Shown here piece by piece: positions 5,700 to 13,869 of a DNA stretch of 17,144 bases. A model generated the notes under the pieces. It ran no database searches, was not told the DNA's origin, and was given only the letters and a program-made list of their open reading frames with translations. This stretch comes from CAZKFG01 sp964551985 (GTDB lineage Bacteria > Bacillota > Negativicutes > Acidaminococcales > JAISLQ01), in NCBI GenBank assembly GCA_964551985.1, contig CAZKFG010000051.1, forward strand, positions 1 through 17,144. Reading direction: 5' to 3'. The position numbers and the translations under genes are program-made. How positions within the stretch are numbered: the stretch's first letter is position 1; every line of letters starts with the position of its first letter.

Positions 5700-5725
5700 T
5701 TTTTTTTTTTTGTTTTTGATACAAT
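5700..5725 (+). promoter_or_regulatory. Promoter with a run of 12 T upstream of the GtrII-like gene
   Basis: TGATACAAT (5717-5725) is an extended -10 box. Directly upstream is a run of 12 T (5700-5711), then G and five more T. Any -35 element would have to lie at or before the T run (ATGTTT at 5697-5702, poor). Length change of the run would alter -35/-10 spacing. The start site would be near 5732. Confidence 0.4.
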
Positions 5726-5759
5726 ATAAGTAGTTGGTCAAACTTGGGGAGTGCTGTTG

Positions 5760-7412
5760 ATGAGTTTTAGAAAATTATTTGCTGCTGACTGGGCTCAAGA
5801 GATTTGTTTATTATTTAAAAACACAAGCTCAGTTTATAAAAAAACATTTTTATACACTTTTATTGTCTTGAATATAGTGTACGCTTTTCACACAATGAAT
5901 TTTTTGTGGGGCAATCATGACTGGACGGATGTTTTAGATAGGGTTTATAATGAACACACTTATGGACTTGGTCGTTTTAGTCAGTATTGGTTACAGATAT
6001 TATTGTTCGATGGCAAGATTTTGCCAATACTAAATAATTTTGTTGCATTTGCAGGTCTTTGTATGAGTGGTTTACTTTTAGCTAGATATTGGAACATTCC
6101 TTTGAATTTATTTAGCTATTTAAGTTTTAGTCTGTTTTTTGCAACAAGTCCATATTTTCTACCTTGGCTTTATTATATAAAATTGTCTGTTGCCAATGCT
6201 TGGTTGCCTTTTTTTGCTATTTTAGCACTTATAATTTCGCAGAGAAGTTGTGGCATCCAAAATACTTTTAATAAAATAGCTCTAAACGCTTTGGCAATAT
6301 TGCTTATAATTTATTGTTTGGGGGTTTATCCTGTTATCATTAGCACTTTGGCGGTTGTTTTTTTTGCAAAAACATTTTTTATCCGTATGGATAACGAAAA
6401 AGAAAATGTATGCTGGGTTATTATAAATACAGTTGTTGCTGTTGTAATAGTAAAACTTATTTTGCTTTATATGCAGCTGGCAGGAATTATGGGTAATTTT
6501 TATAATACAAAAATGCTTACATGTAGCCAGATGTTTGATAAGTTAAATTATATTTTTTTCATTAGTTTTAAACAATTTACTTTTTCAACTACCTTTATTG
6601 ATGCAAATTACAAAGTTGCGTTACTTGTTTTGTTAATTGTTGGTTTTGTAGCTTATATGGTGTCATTATTTAATTCTATAAAAAACAGACAAAATAGTTA
6701 TCAAGAAATCCTTATTGCTATAATTTTGATTTTAGTTATGCTTTTTTCAACTAAAATAGTGGCATTATTAACACCAGGCGATTATGGCGACTTTGCACCT
6801 CGTATGGATTATTTTGGACTACTTTATTTTTACATGTTTGCTTTGGGCATCTTGCTAAAGATGCAAAAACATATTTATAAAAATATTGTATTAGTTTTAA
6901 TGATAATACTTATACCTATGGCAATACAAAGAGATGCTGATGCTATGAAGGTGTGGAAGCTAGGATTTGATGCCGAGCAAAAATTAAATGAGCGAATTAT
7001 TGGTAGAATAGAGACTCAGCCGCAATTTGATATGAATAAAAAGTATACGGTTATCTATATAGGCACACCATTTGCTCTGCGAAGTAATTTTTATACGCCA
7101 AAAGCAAAGGATGAATTTACAAGTATTCCTATGCTATCTTTTTGCTATAATGTTGTTTGGCCTACAACAGACCACGATATAGATTTTTATTATGTGAAAA
7201 GATTTAAACAGATTTCATATAACACAGAAAATTTGGTACACGTTAATAGTAAAGAGTATTTAAAATATTTTAAAGATTATATTTTAAATGAAGCTAAAGC
7301 TTGGCCTGACAAAAACTCTATATATGTTGATGATAAATATATAGTTATTGTTTATAACCAAGAAGCATTGGATAAAGCAAAACAATATTTACAAACAGAG
7401 CTTGTAAAATAA
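5760..7412 (+). CDS. Polytopic membrane protein, probable GtrII-type glucosyltransferase
   Basis: A 550-residue protein with about ten to twelve predicted membrane spans in the first 390 residues and a soluble C-terminal domain of about 150 residues. ATG 5760 is chosen because GGGGAG lies eight bases upstream; GTG 5751 overlaps that site. An N-terminal span is followed by a loop with HDW (53-55) and a GR pair (71-72), the loop pattern of GtrII/GT-C enzymes, which put the catalytic acid in the first extracytoplasmic loop. Such enzymes move glucose from a polyprenyl-phosphate carrier onto surface polysaccharide such as O-antigen. Assignment rests on topology and this loop and is not certain; substrate unknown. 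No GtrA flippase or GtrB transferase is adjacent. The upstream T run may make expression variable. Confidence 0.65.
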   Translation: MSFRKLFAADWAQEICLLFKNTSSVYKKTFLYTFIVLNIVYAFHTMNFLWGNHDWTDVLDRVYNEHTYGLGRFSQYWLQILLFDGKILPILNNFVAFAGLCMSGLLLARYWNIPLNLFSYLSFSLFFATSPYFLPWLYYIKLSVANAWLPFFAILALIISQRSCGIQNTFNKIALNALAILLIIYCLGVYPVIISTLAVVFFAKTFFIRMDNEKENVCWVIINTVVAVVIVKLILLYMQLAGIMGNFYNTKMLTCSQMFDKLNYIFFISFKQFTFSTTFIDANYKVALLVLLIVGFVAYMVSLFNSIKNRQNSYQEILIAIILILVMLFSTKIVALLTPGDYGDFAPRMDYFGLLYFYMFALGILLKMQKHIYKNIVLVLMIILIPMAIQRDADAMKVWKLGFDAEQKLNERIIGRIETQPQFDMNKKYTVIYIGTPFALRSNFYTPKAKDEFTSIPMLSFCYNVVWPTTDHDIDFYYVKRFKQISYNTENLVHVNSKEYLKYFKDYILNEAKAWPDKNSIYVDDKYIVIVYNQEALDKAKQYLQTELVK

Positions 7413-7417
7413 AAAAT

Positions 7418-7444
7418 GACCAGTTTTATCTGGTCTTTTTTTAT
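7418..7444. terminator. Bidirectional terminator between convergent genes
   Basis: GACCAG and CTGGTC form a 6-bp stem with a TTTTAT loop, followed on the plus strand by nine T and preceded by AAAAAAT. It lies between the stops of the convergent GtrII-like and OstA-like genes and can serve both. Confidence 0.85.
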
Positions 7445-7947
7445 TATTGATCTTCTAAAAACTCATCAGTAATTACATTGTATTTTAGGTTTTTATATGT
7501 TTGGGTAGTGCCGTCTTTTTTGACAACGACATTACCTGTTAAATTAGCGATTTTGCTAGACCAATTATATTCAGCATAATCGGCGGTGATTGTCATATTG
7601 TCTTTTTGAAAAAGTAAGTTGCCAGTTATTTGAGCTGTGCGAGTGCTGCCAATTACATAAACACTATCACCGGTAAAAGTAATATCATCTTGTTTTAGTG
7701 TCACATTGCCTTTTGCCCATACTTTCAAGCCGATAGGATCGACAGTTGCTTGTTCTGCGGTGATTACTCTTGATGATGTTGCTACATAGACATTGCCTTT
7801 CAAAAAGTAGAGCCCTTGAGATGGGTCGAAATACTGGCTATCAGCAGTTATTGTTGGTTTTGATTTTTTTGCTTGGACTTTTGTATCAATATTAAAAATA
7901 AATACTGCCAAAATAAAAATCAACAGTGTAAAAAAAAATTTTTTCAT
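7444..7947 (-). CDS. OstA/LptA-like periplasmic protein
   Basis: A 167-residue protein with a signal peptide: lysines at 2-3, a hydrophobic core FFFTLLIFILAVFIF and a cleavage site after VQA (residue 26). The mature part is a series of short beta repeats (ITADSQYFD, LYFLKGNVYVA, VWAKGNVTLK, AQITGNLLFQ, ANLTGNVVVK), the pattern of the OstA domain that forms the beta-jellyroll of LptA. LptA bridges the periplasm and carries lipopolysaccharide to the outer membrane, so this points to a two-membrane cell. No lptB or lptC is adjacent; it stands alone, divergent from dnaG, so it may be a paralogue rather than the main LptA. AGAGG lies seven bases before the ATG. A TATAAT on the minus strand at 7996-8001 may be its -10 box. 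Confidence 0.82.
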   Translation of the reverse strand: MKKFFFTLLIFILAVFIFNIDTKVQAKKSKPTITADSQYFDPSQGLYFLKGNVYVATSSRVITAEQATVDPIGLKVWAKGNVTLKQDDITFTGDSVYVIGSTRTAQITGNLLFQKDNMTITADYAEYNWSSKIANLTGNVVVKKDGTTQTYKNLKYNVITDEFLEDQ

Positions 7948-8108
7948 TTGAAAACCTCTTTTATTTAATTTATGCCCTAAAAATAAGGCTTAAAGATTAT
8001 AATAAACTTACTAAAACTTTTTTGCAATATATTTTTTAAAAATAAAAGAGGAAATAAAAAATTTTTATTGAATATAAAAAAAGAGAAATTTTTTGGCGGT
8101 GTAATTTA

Positions 8109-9887
8109 ATGAATGATTCTTATAGTGAATTTATTCAAACTATAAAAGATAAATGCGATATTGTTTCCATTCTTTCACAATATGTTGATTTGAAAAAACG
8201 CGGTGGAAAATATTGGGCTTGTTGTCCGTTTCATCATGAAAAAACAGCATCTTTTTCTGTTAGTCCAGATAAAGGTCTTTTTTATTGTTTTGGCTGTCAC
8301 GTTGGTGGCGATGCTTTGGGGTTTGTGCAAAAAATGGAAAATCTGTCATTTCACGATACACTTTGTTTACTAGCCGAACGTTATGGAATACCGATTCCTA
8401 GTGAACATAAGTCTTTGCAGATGCAGGAAAAAGAAAATCAGCACAAGCTTATACATGAAATAAACTCTTTGGCAGTAGATTATTTTAAAGCTTGCCTTCA
8501 TAAAACGAAGTTTGGTCAACATGTACAAGCTTATTTAAAGTCTAGAAATATTGATGATGCTACAATAGAAAAATTTTCTATCGGGGCGGCACTAACTTCT
8601 GGCGATAGTTTATACAAAGCATTTTTAAAAAAAAATATTAGTAAAGAAGATATGTTAAAGGCAAGACTTATTGGCAAACGTGATGGAGAAGAATATTATG
8701 ATTTTTTTCGTTCTCGTTTAATGATTCCCATAAAAAATCCTAGAGGTAAAGTCGTTGGTTTTGGTGGCAGGATTGTAGGTTCAGGAAATCCTAAATATTT
8801 GAATACGGCAGAAAGTGAATTTTTTAACAAACGTTATTTGCTCTATGGCTTGGATGTTGCATTAGATAGCATAAAAAAAAGCGAGCAAGTAATTGTTGTT
8901 GAAGGATATATGGATGCCATTTGTTTGCATGCTAATGGTTTTACAAACACTGTTGCTTCTTTAGGTACTGCTTTTTCAGATGGTCAGGCAAAATTGATAA
9001 GTCGTATTGCCAAAACAGTTGTTTTTTGTTATGATAGTGACCTTGCAGGTTTAAATGCTACGGCAAGAGCAATTCCTATTGCTACAAAGCAGGGGATTAG
9101 GGTTAGAGCGCTTAGTGTGACTGATGCTAAAGACCCTGATGAATATATAACAAAATTCGGACGCGAAAAATTTTCTAAGTTGCTGAAAACCGCACAAACA
9201 GGCTTTGATTTTCAAAAAAAACTTATTATGAGTCGGGTAGATTTTTCTAATTTAGCAGGAAAAGTTGAAGTCGTGTCGAATATGCTACCTATAATTGAAC
9301 AACTTGATAATCAGATTGAAATTAAAAATAGCATTAGTATACTAGCTCGAGAGCTTGTTATTGATGAGGATACTATAAACAGTGAATTAAATAAGTATCT
9401 TGCTAATAAGAATAAGGATTTTAGCAAAAATGTATCAAAAGTTGCACTTTATAATCAAGATGAAAAAAGTATGTTTTATAATGCACAAAAGCAACTTTTG
9501 CAAGTAGCTTTGAAAGATGTTGATTTATTTTTTGATTTGCAAGATGAGTTAGGTCAGGTTGTTTTTCAAGACCAAGTTTTTGCAGAAATTTTTGAGGCTT
9601 TGAAAAATCAAAAGGCAAATAACTCTTCAAGAGAAGAACTTTTTTCAGTACTTACATCTGCGGCAAGTTCTAAGCTGGCAATGCTGCTTGCAGATGATAT
9701 GAAAATACAAGATGCTAAACAGGTTGCTAGTGATTGCATAAAGCAGATGAAAAAATCAGTTTTACAACAAGAGTACGATAAGAGCAGAAATCTTGCTGCT
9801 GAATATGAACGTTTGGGGGATAGTCGCTTTTTGCAAGAGCTGGCAAAAAGTCAACAGATAAAAAATGAAATTAAACAACTTTTTTAA
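8109..9887 (+). CDS. dnaG: DNA primase
   Basis: A 592-residue primase, normal length, that makes the RNA primers for replication with the DnaB helicase. The N-terminal CHC2 zinc finger has C39, H42, C60 and C63 (CPFH ... CFGC). The RNA polymerase core holds the TOPRIM motifs VEGYMD (264-269; E265 is the acidic catalytic residue) and YDSDLAG (308-314), which bind magnesium. The remaining 200 or so residues form the helicase-interaction region. The ribosome site GGCGGTG is modest and about eight bases from the ATG. rpoD follows after 37 bases, the common dnaG-rpoD order. No clear -35/-10 pair was found in the 161-bp gap shared with the divergent OstA-like gene. Confidence 0.97.
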   Translation: MNDSYSEFIQTIKDKCDIVSILSQYVDLKKRGGKYWACCPFHHEKTASFSVSPDKGLFYCFGCHVGGDALGFVQKMENLSFHDTLCLLAERYGIPIPSEHKSLQMQEKENQHKLIHEINSLAVDYFKACLHKTKFGQHVQAYLKSRNIDDATIEKFSIGAALTSGDSLYKAFLKKNISKEDMLKARLIGKRDGEEYYDFFRSRLMIPIKNPRGKVVGFGGRIVGSGNPKYLNTAESEFFNKRYLLYGLDVALDSIKKSEQVIVVEGYMDAICLHANGFTNTVASLGTAFSDGQAKLISRIAKTVVFCYDSDLAGLNATARAIPIATKQGIRVRALSVTDAKDPDEYITKFGREKFSKLLKTAQTGFDFQKKLIMSRVDFSNLAGKVEVVSNMLPIIEQLDNQIEIKNSISILARELVIDEDTINSELNKYLANKNKDFSKNVSKVALYNQDEKSMFYNAQKQLLQVALKDVDLFFDLQDELGQVVFQDQVFAEIFEALKNQKANNSSREELFSVLTSAASSKLAMLLADDMKIQDAKQVASDCIKQMKKSVLQQEYDKSRNLAAEYERLGDSRFLQELAKSQQIKNEIKQLF

Positions 9888-9924
9888 AAGAATATTATTA
9901 TAAAACCAGAAAGGAGGTTAAAAA

Positions 9925-11517
9925 ATGACTCAGACTAAAAAAAATGTAAGTGAACACCAAGAAAATGTTGATGAGCTTATAAATAAAGGCAAACAACGTG
10001 GTGGAATGTTGACGTACAAAGAAATAATGCTCTCATCAGAAGATATGAGTGTTGAAGAGATGGATGAGATGTATGAACTGTTTATTCAAAACGGCATAGA
10101 AATAGTCGATGAACTGCAAATAAGTGATGAAGAACCAAGTAATATAGAAAGTAATACTGTAGTTGAAGAATATGACTTAGAAGATTTGTCAGTTCCTGAT
10201 GGTGTGAGTATAGACGACCCTGTTCGCATGTATTTAAAAGAAATAGGGCGTGTACCTCTTTTGACTGGTGAAGATGAAATAAAGTTAGCAAAACGTATGG
10301 ATAAAGGCGATAGTGCTTTTAAAATTAAAAATGATGATATTCAAGAAGTTTTAGAAAAGCATACTTTTAATGACGGTAAAAATAAAACTAAAACTTTGAT
10401 GACTAAGCTAGATAAGATGCTAAAGCAAGAATATAACACTTTTTCGAACAGAAACAGTGAACAGGTACTAGATTTTTTAACAGAGCTTGCTAAGGAAAAA
10501 GAACGGTTGAAAAACACTGACATCCAGACCTATGCAGAAGAGCTAACCAAATCGGAAGTATCTTTTGTTTTGCGCAATTTGCAATTTAAAGGTGTAACAA
10601 TTGTTCAAGATATTCCTTTGACTTTTAAACAACAAACGACAGACCGTGAAGGCAACAGGCTGTTGGAAATTTATAATATATTAGGCATATTAAAAATTCG
10701 TCTTGGCGAAAAGGACAAGGAAATAACACAAGCTCAATTGACAGAGCGTGTCAAAAAATATGCTGAAATACTAGATAAAGTTATTGATCAAGGTGAAAGT
10801 GCTAAAAAATGTCTATCTGAAGCCAATTTAAGGCTTGTTGTCAGCATTGCCAAACGTTATGTCGGTCGCGGAATGTTGTTTTTAGATTTAATTCAAGAAG
10901 GTAATTTAGGTCTTATAAAAGCAGTAGAGAAATTTGATTATAACAAAGGTTATAAATTTAGCACTTATGCTACATGGTGGATAAGGCAAGCTATAACAAG
11001 AGCGATAGCTGATCAAGCTAGAACCATCAGAATACCAGTACATATGGTAGAAACTATAAATAAACTAATTAGAGTGTCACGTCAATTGCTCCAAGAGATG
11101 GGCAGAGAGCCGCTGCCAGAAGAAGTAGCTAAAGAGATGGACACGACAGTTGATAGAGTGCGCGAAATAATGAAAATTGCGCAAGAACCTGTATCGCTTG
11201 AAACACCTATAGGTGAAGAGGAAGATTCGCATTTAGGTGATTTTATCGAAGACCATGATGCACCGGCACCTGCCGATGTTGCGGCGTTTATATTACTTCG
11301 TGAACAGTTAGATGAAGTACTTACAACTTTGACACATCGCGAAAAAAAGGTCTTAGAATTAAGATTTGGACTAGGTGATGGAAGGACTAGGACACTAGAG
11401 GAAGTTGGACGTTATTTTGGTGTAACACGCGAACGTATAAGACAAATAGAAGCAAAGGCTTTGCGCAAACTTCGTCATCCGTCGCGTAGCAAAAAACTAA
11501 AAGATTTTTTAGAATAA
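9925..11517 (+). CDS. rpoD: Primary sigma factor RpoD (sigma-A) with enlarged non-conserved region
   Basis: A 530-residue housekeeping sigma factor that directs RNA polymerase to most promoters. Region 1.1 occupies the acidic N terminus and region 1.2 starts DPVRMYLKEIGRVPLLT (98-114). Region 2 contains LRLVVSIAKR and YATWWIRQAI, the -10-recognising and melting helices. Region 3 contains IPVHMVETINKL. Region 4 ends in LEEVGRYFGVTRERIRQIE, which reads the -35 box. The core closely resembles Bacillus SigA (371 residues), but about 160 residues (130-291) sit between regions 1.2 and 2.1, where Bacillus has only a short linker. AAGGAGG lies six bases before the ATG. No terminator separates it from the tRNA gene, whose promoter overlaps the rpoD end. 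Confidence 0.97.
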   Translation: MTQTKKNVSEHQENVDELINKGKQRGGMLTYKEIMLSSEDMSVEEMDEMYELFIQNGIEIVDELQISDEEPSNIESNTVVEEYDLEDLSVPDGVSIDDPVRMYLKEIGRVPLLTGEDEIKLAKRMDKGDSAFKIKNDDIQEVLEKHTFNDGKNKTKTLMTKLDKMLKQEYNTFSNRNSEQVLDFLTELAKEKERLKNTDIQTYAEELTKSEVSFVLRNLQFKGVTIVQDIPLTFKQQTTDREGNRLLEIYNILGILKIRLGEKDKEITQAQLTERVKKYAEILDKVIDQGESAKKCLSEANLRLVVSIAKRYVGRGMLFLDLIQEGNLGLIKAVEKFDYNKGYKFSTYATWWIRQAITRAIADQARTIRIPVHMVETINKLIRVSRQLLQEMGREPLPEEVAKEMDTTVDRVREIMKIAQEPVSLETPIGEEEDSHLGDFIEDHDAPAPADVAAFILLREQLDEVLTTLTHREKKVLELRFGLGDGRTRTLEEVGRYFGVTRERIRQIEAKALRKLRHPSRSKKLKDFLE

Positions 11518-11518
11518 C

Positions 11519-11547
11519 TTGACACGAGATAAACAAAACATTATAAT
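11519..11547 (+). promoter_or_regulatory. Perfect-consensus sigma-A promoter for the CAU tRNA
   Basis: TTGACA (11519-11524), a 17-base spacer and TATAAT (11542-11547) match the consensus at every position. The -35 box begins one base after the rpoD stop codon. The start would be near 11554, leaving a leader of about 27 bases before the tRNA. The strong promoter suits a stable RNA gene. Confidence 0.85.
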
Positions 11548-11580
11548 ATACTCGTTGACTGTTAAAAGCAGTAAATTTTC

Positions 11581-11655
11581 GGGCCTATAGCTCAGCGGTA
11601 GAGCCACCGGCTCATAACCGGTCGGTCCCTGGTTCAATCCCAGGTGGGCCCACCA
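11581..11655 (+). tRNA. tRNA with anticodon CAT (elongator Met, or Ile2 if modified to lysidine)
   Basis: A complete 75-base cloverleaf. The acceptor strands GGGCCTA and TGGGCCC pair with one G-U. The D-arm is AGCTCAGCGGTAGAGC-like. The anticodon stem ACCGG/CCGGT encloses CTCATAA with anticodon CAT at 11613-11615. The T-arm is CCTGG/CCAGG, with discriminator A and encoded CCA. The paired first base excludes initiator tRNA. Sequence alone does not safely separate elongator Met from Ile2 (C34 changed to lysidine by TilS). Confidence 0.93.
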
Positions 11656-11667
11656 TTTTAATAAGGT

Positions 11668-11738
11668 AAACAGACATGGATTTTATTTTTCTATAGCACT
11701 TTGAGTTGCTAGGAAATTGAATTGTGTCTGTTTTTATT
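11668..11738 (+). terminator. Branched hairpin terminator after the CAU tRNA
   Basis: AAACAGACA (11668-11676) pairs with TGTCTGTTT (11725-11733), enclosing an inner hairpin built on TAGCA/TGCTA, and a T-rich tail follows. The long loop makes this weaker than a simple stem, but the position just after the tRNA fits. Confidence 0.5.
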
Positions 11739-11743
11739 TTTTA

Positions 11744-11776
11744 AGTAACTTTTATAAAGCTAGTTACTATTTTTTT
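11744..11776 (+). terminator. Second terminator downstream of the CAU tRNA
   Basis: AGTAACT (11744-11750) pairs with AGTTACT (11762-11768), loop of 11 bases, followed by A and seven T. It backs up the preceding structure and separates the tRNA unit from the chemoreceptor gene. Confidence 0.5.
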
Positions 11777-11796
11777 GTCTTAAATATGTGATATGT

Positions 11797-11824
11797 TATG
11801 AAATAAATATTATGAAATAAATAT
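11797..11824. repeat. Tandem perfect 14-bp direct repeat
   Basis: TATGAAATAAATAT occurs twice head to tail (11797-11810, 11811-11824), ending 22 bases before the -35 box of the chemoreceptor promoter. It could be a recent slippage duplication or a pair of regulator sites; nothing here separates the two. Confidence 0.7.
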
Positions 11825-11846
11825 TGCAATTAAAAAAACTTTCATA

Positions 11847-11875
11847 TTGATTTTATAAACTTATTAAAGTATAGT
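11847..11875 (+). promoter_or_regulatory. Sigma-A promoter of the chemoreceptor gene
   Basis: TTGATT (11847-11852), a 17-base spacer and TATAGT (11870-11875). The start near 11882 lies after the ATG at 11878, so that ATG cannot be in the message; this supports the GTG at 11911 as the true start. It is a vegetative promoter rather than the flagellar sigma-D type. Confidence 0.65.
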
Positions 11876-11910
11876 ATATGATGAAAATTGAAAACGAGGA
11901 GGCGTTTAAT

Positions 11911-13731
11911 GTGAAAATTAAAAAAAACTTTATGCTACTTTTTTCTGTACTTATTTTAATTGCTTTAACTGTATGCGCAATGGTTTTCAAGCTGAACTTT
12001 GAAGTGGATAACTTATATTTAAATCAAGAGCGTTGGAAAAATGCTATGAAGTTGTCAGATGAATTAAGACAAAGTTCGGATAATTTGACCTCTATGGTTC
12101 GTCTTTATGTGGCGACAAAGGATGCCAAATATGAAAAGGCATATTATGATATTGTTGATATAAGAGCGGGAAACAAGGCTCGTCCTTTGAATTATACTAC
12201 TGACTATTGGCTATTGGTTTTAAATGGCAGTATAAAACCAAACAATGATGGTCAAAAAATTTCTTTAACTGATATGATGCTTAAAGAAGGATTTAGCAAA
12301 GAAGAGATGCAGCTTTTAGATGAAGCATCTAAGCTATCTACAAACTTGATCAATCGTGAAGAAATTGCTATAGCAGCGATTAAAAATAAGCTAGATGATG
12401 CACAAAAGAAAATAATGCTTCCTAATGAATCATTGCAAAATTTTGCTATTCGTATTCTAAACGATCAAGTTTATCAGTCGGAAAAAGGTAAAATAATGGC
12501 GCCTATTAGTAAATTTGTTGATATATTGGACAAAAGGCTAAGTAAACAGATTGAAAATAGCCAAACGAGTGTTTTATATCTTTTGATTTCTACTTTTGTA
12601 ACAATGATATTTTTTATCATTGTATTGTTTTTATCTTACATGTATATTGCTCTTAAGATTAGTAACCCTATAGAGTATATTATCCAGGCAATATCTAAAG
12701 ATGATAAAGGCAACTATAGTATAAAAAATATAGATGTGAAAGTTAAAAATGATTTAGGGTTACTGTCGAATGCGATAAATGGCTTTATGGGACAGATAAG
12801 AAGTTTTGTTAGTATGGTTTCGCAAAATACAGTTAAAATATCGACATCTAGCAATCAACTTACAACAGTAACAGATCAATCAGCAGCTTTATCACAAGAC
12901 GTTGCTAGAGGGGTTAATGTAATTGCCCAAAAAGTCGATAAGCAATTACAAGATACACAATCAGTGGGCATTAGCTCAAAAAATATGGTGAATTATTTGC
13001 TTGAAGCCAAAGAAGAATCGGATGCTTTAGTTCAATCGGCTAATGATGTAAGTAAAAAAGCAGATGATGGTAGCTTGGTTGTAAAAGATGCTGTAACTAA
13101 AATGAACGATTTGCATATGAATATTAATTCTTCTTTTGAAACGGTGGAAAAACTTGGTACAAGGTCGCAAGAGATTGGAGGATTTGTCAGCACTGTCAGT
13201 GAAATAGCTGGTCAGACAAATTTACTTGCTTTAAATGCAGCTATTGAAGCGGCAAGAGCAGGTGAACAGGGACGAGGTTTTGCCGTTGTTGCTGAAGAGG
13301 TTCGTAAATTGGCGGAACAATCTGGCGAAGCTGCAAAAAATATTGCTGTATTGATAAATTCTATTCAAACCGATATCAATAAAGCTATAGAGTCAATTAA
13401 AGAAAGTGCGAATGAGGCTTCTTTTACTGTTCAAACAATAGACAAGACAGGATTAATGTTTGATGACATAATTCAAAATGTTAAAAATATTAAGGAAAAA
13501 ATTGTTAAAGTTGAAGAGAAGATAGTTTTGGTGTCTGATTTAGGACATAAGGTAACAGGTGAAATTAATGCAGTGACAAAGGCAAGCGAAGATATCCATA
13601 GCGTTACAGAAAATTCCGCTGCAGCGACACAAGAACAATCTGCTTCACTCCAAGAAATAGCAGCCTCGAGTCACGCATTGACTGATATTGCGCAGAATTT
13701 GGAAAAAGAAATTAATAAATTTATAGTATAG
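11911..13731 (+). CDS. Methyl-accepting chemotaxis protein
   Basis: A 606-residue chemoreceptor that passes an extracellular signal to the CheA kinase. GTG 11911 is preceded by GAGGAGG at eight bases; the ATG codons at 11878 and 11881 lack a ribosome site and lie at or before the predicted transcription start. TM1 is near residues 8-26. The extracytoplasmic sensor spans about 30-220 and is alpha-helical, with no recognised ligand motif. TM2 is LYLLISTFVTMIFFIIVLF, followed by a HAMP segment. The cytoplasmic hairpin tip reads QTNLLALNAAIEAARAGEQG then RGFAVVAEEVRKLAEQS, the highly conserved CheA/CheW contact. The protein ends in KEINKFIV with no C-terminal CheR-binding pentapeptide. It is a single-gene unit with its own promoter and terminator. 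Ligand unknown. Confidence 0.96.
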   Translation: MKIKKNFMLLFSVLILIALTVCAMVFKLNFEVDNLYLNQERWKNAMKLSDELRQSSDNLTSMVRLYVATKDAKYEKAYYDIVDIRAGNKARPLNYTTDYWLLVLNGSIKPNNDGQKISLTDMMLKEGFSKEEMQLLDEASKLSTNLINREEIAIAAIKNKLDDAQKKIMLPNESLQNFAIRILNDQVYQSEKGKIMAPISKFVDILDKRLSKQIENSQTSVLYLLISTFVTMIFFIIVLFLSYMYIALKISNPIEYIIQAISKDDKGNYSIKNIDVKVKNDLGLLSNAINGFMGQIRSFVSMVSQNTVKISTSSNQLTTVTDQSAALSQDVARGVNVIAQKVDKQLQDTQSVGISSKNMVNYLLEAKEESDALVQSANDVSKKADDGSLVVKDAVTKMNDLHMNINSSFETVEKLGTRSQEIGGFVSTVSEIAGQTNLLALNAAIEAARAGEQGRGFAVVAEEVRKLAEQSGEAAKNIAVLINSIQTDINKAIESIKESANEASFTVQTIDKTGLMFDDIIQNVKNIKEKIVKVEEKIVLVSDLGHKVTGEINAVTKASEDIHSVTENSAAATQEQSASLQEIAASSHALTDIAQNLEKEINKFIV

Positions 13732-13748
13732 TTTAAATTTAGTGCTAA

Positions 13749-13784
13749 AAAATACAGCTTTGCGTTTTGAAGCTGTATTTTTGT
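13749..13784 (+). terminator. Rho-independent terminator of the chemoreceptor gene
   Basis: AAAATACAGCTT pairs with AAGCTGTATTTT (12 bp, nine-base loop), and the T run continues. It starts 18 bases after the stop codon. Confidence 0.85.
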
Positions 13785-13801
13785 ATTTAAAATGCAAATT
13801 A

Positions 13802-13830
13802 ATGACAAAAGTTTATTGCTGTGGTATTAT
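13802..13830 (+). promoter_or_regulatory. Promoter of the trmK-nif3-yhaM operon
   Basis: ATGACA (13802-13807), a 17-base spacer and TATTAT (13825-13830) preceded by TGG make an extended -10 promoter. The start would be near 13837. Confidence 0.5.
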
Positions 13831-13869
13831 AAATTAGTTGATAAAGAGTAGATGTTAGTTGAGGAGAAC

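Larger units (their letters stand above)
5103..5759. other. AT-rich intergenic region of about 650 bp
   Basis: The gap separates the divergent radical SAM and GtrII-like genes. Several AT-rich -10-like boxes occur, but none with a convincing -35 for the radical SAM gene. Structure is seen only at 5465-5489 (minus-strand terminator-like hairpin) and 5700-5725 (T run plus extended -10). No open frame with a ribosome site was found. The length would allow a small RNA or an eroded gene, with no direct support. Confidence 0.5.

Noticed and set aside
11581..11655. Initiator tRNA-fMet
   Set aside because: The first base pair of the acceptor is a normal G-C pair, unlike initiator tRNAs, which have a mismatch there.
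11878..11910. ATG starts for the chemoreceptor at 11878 or 11881
   Set aside because: They lie at or before the predicted transcription start and have no ribosome site, whereas GTG 11911 follows GAGGAGG.
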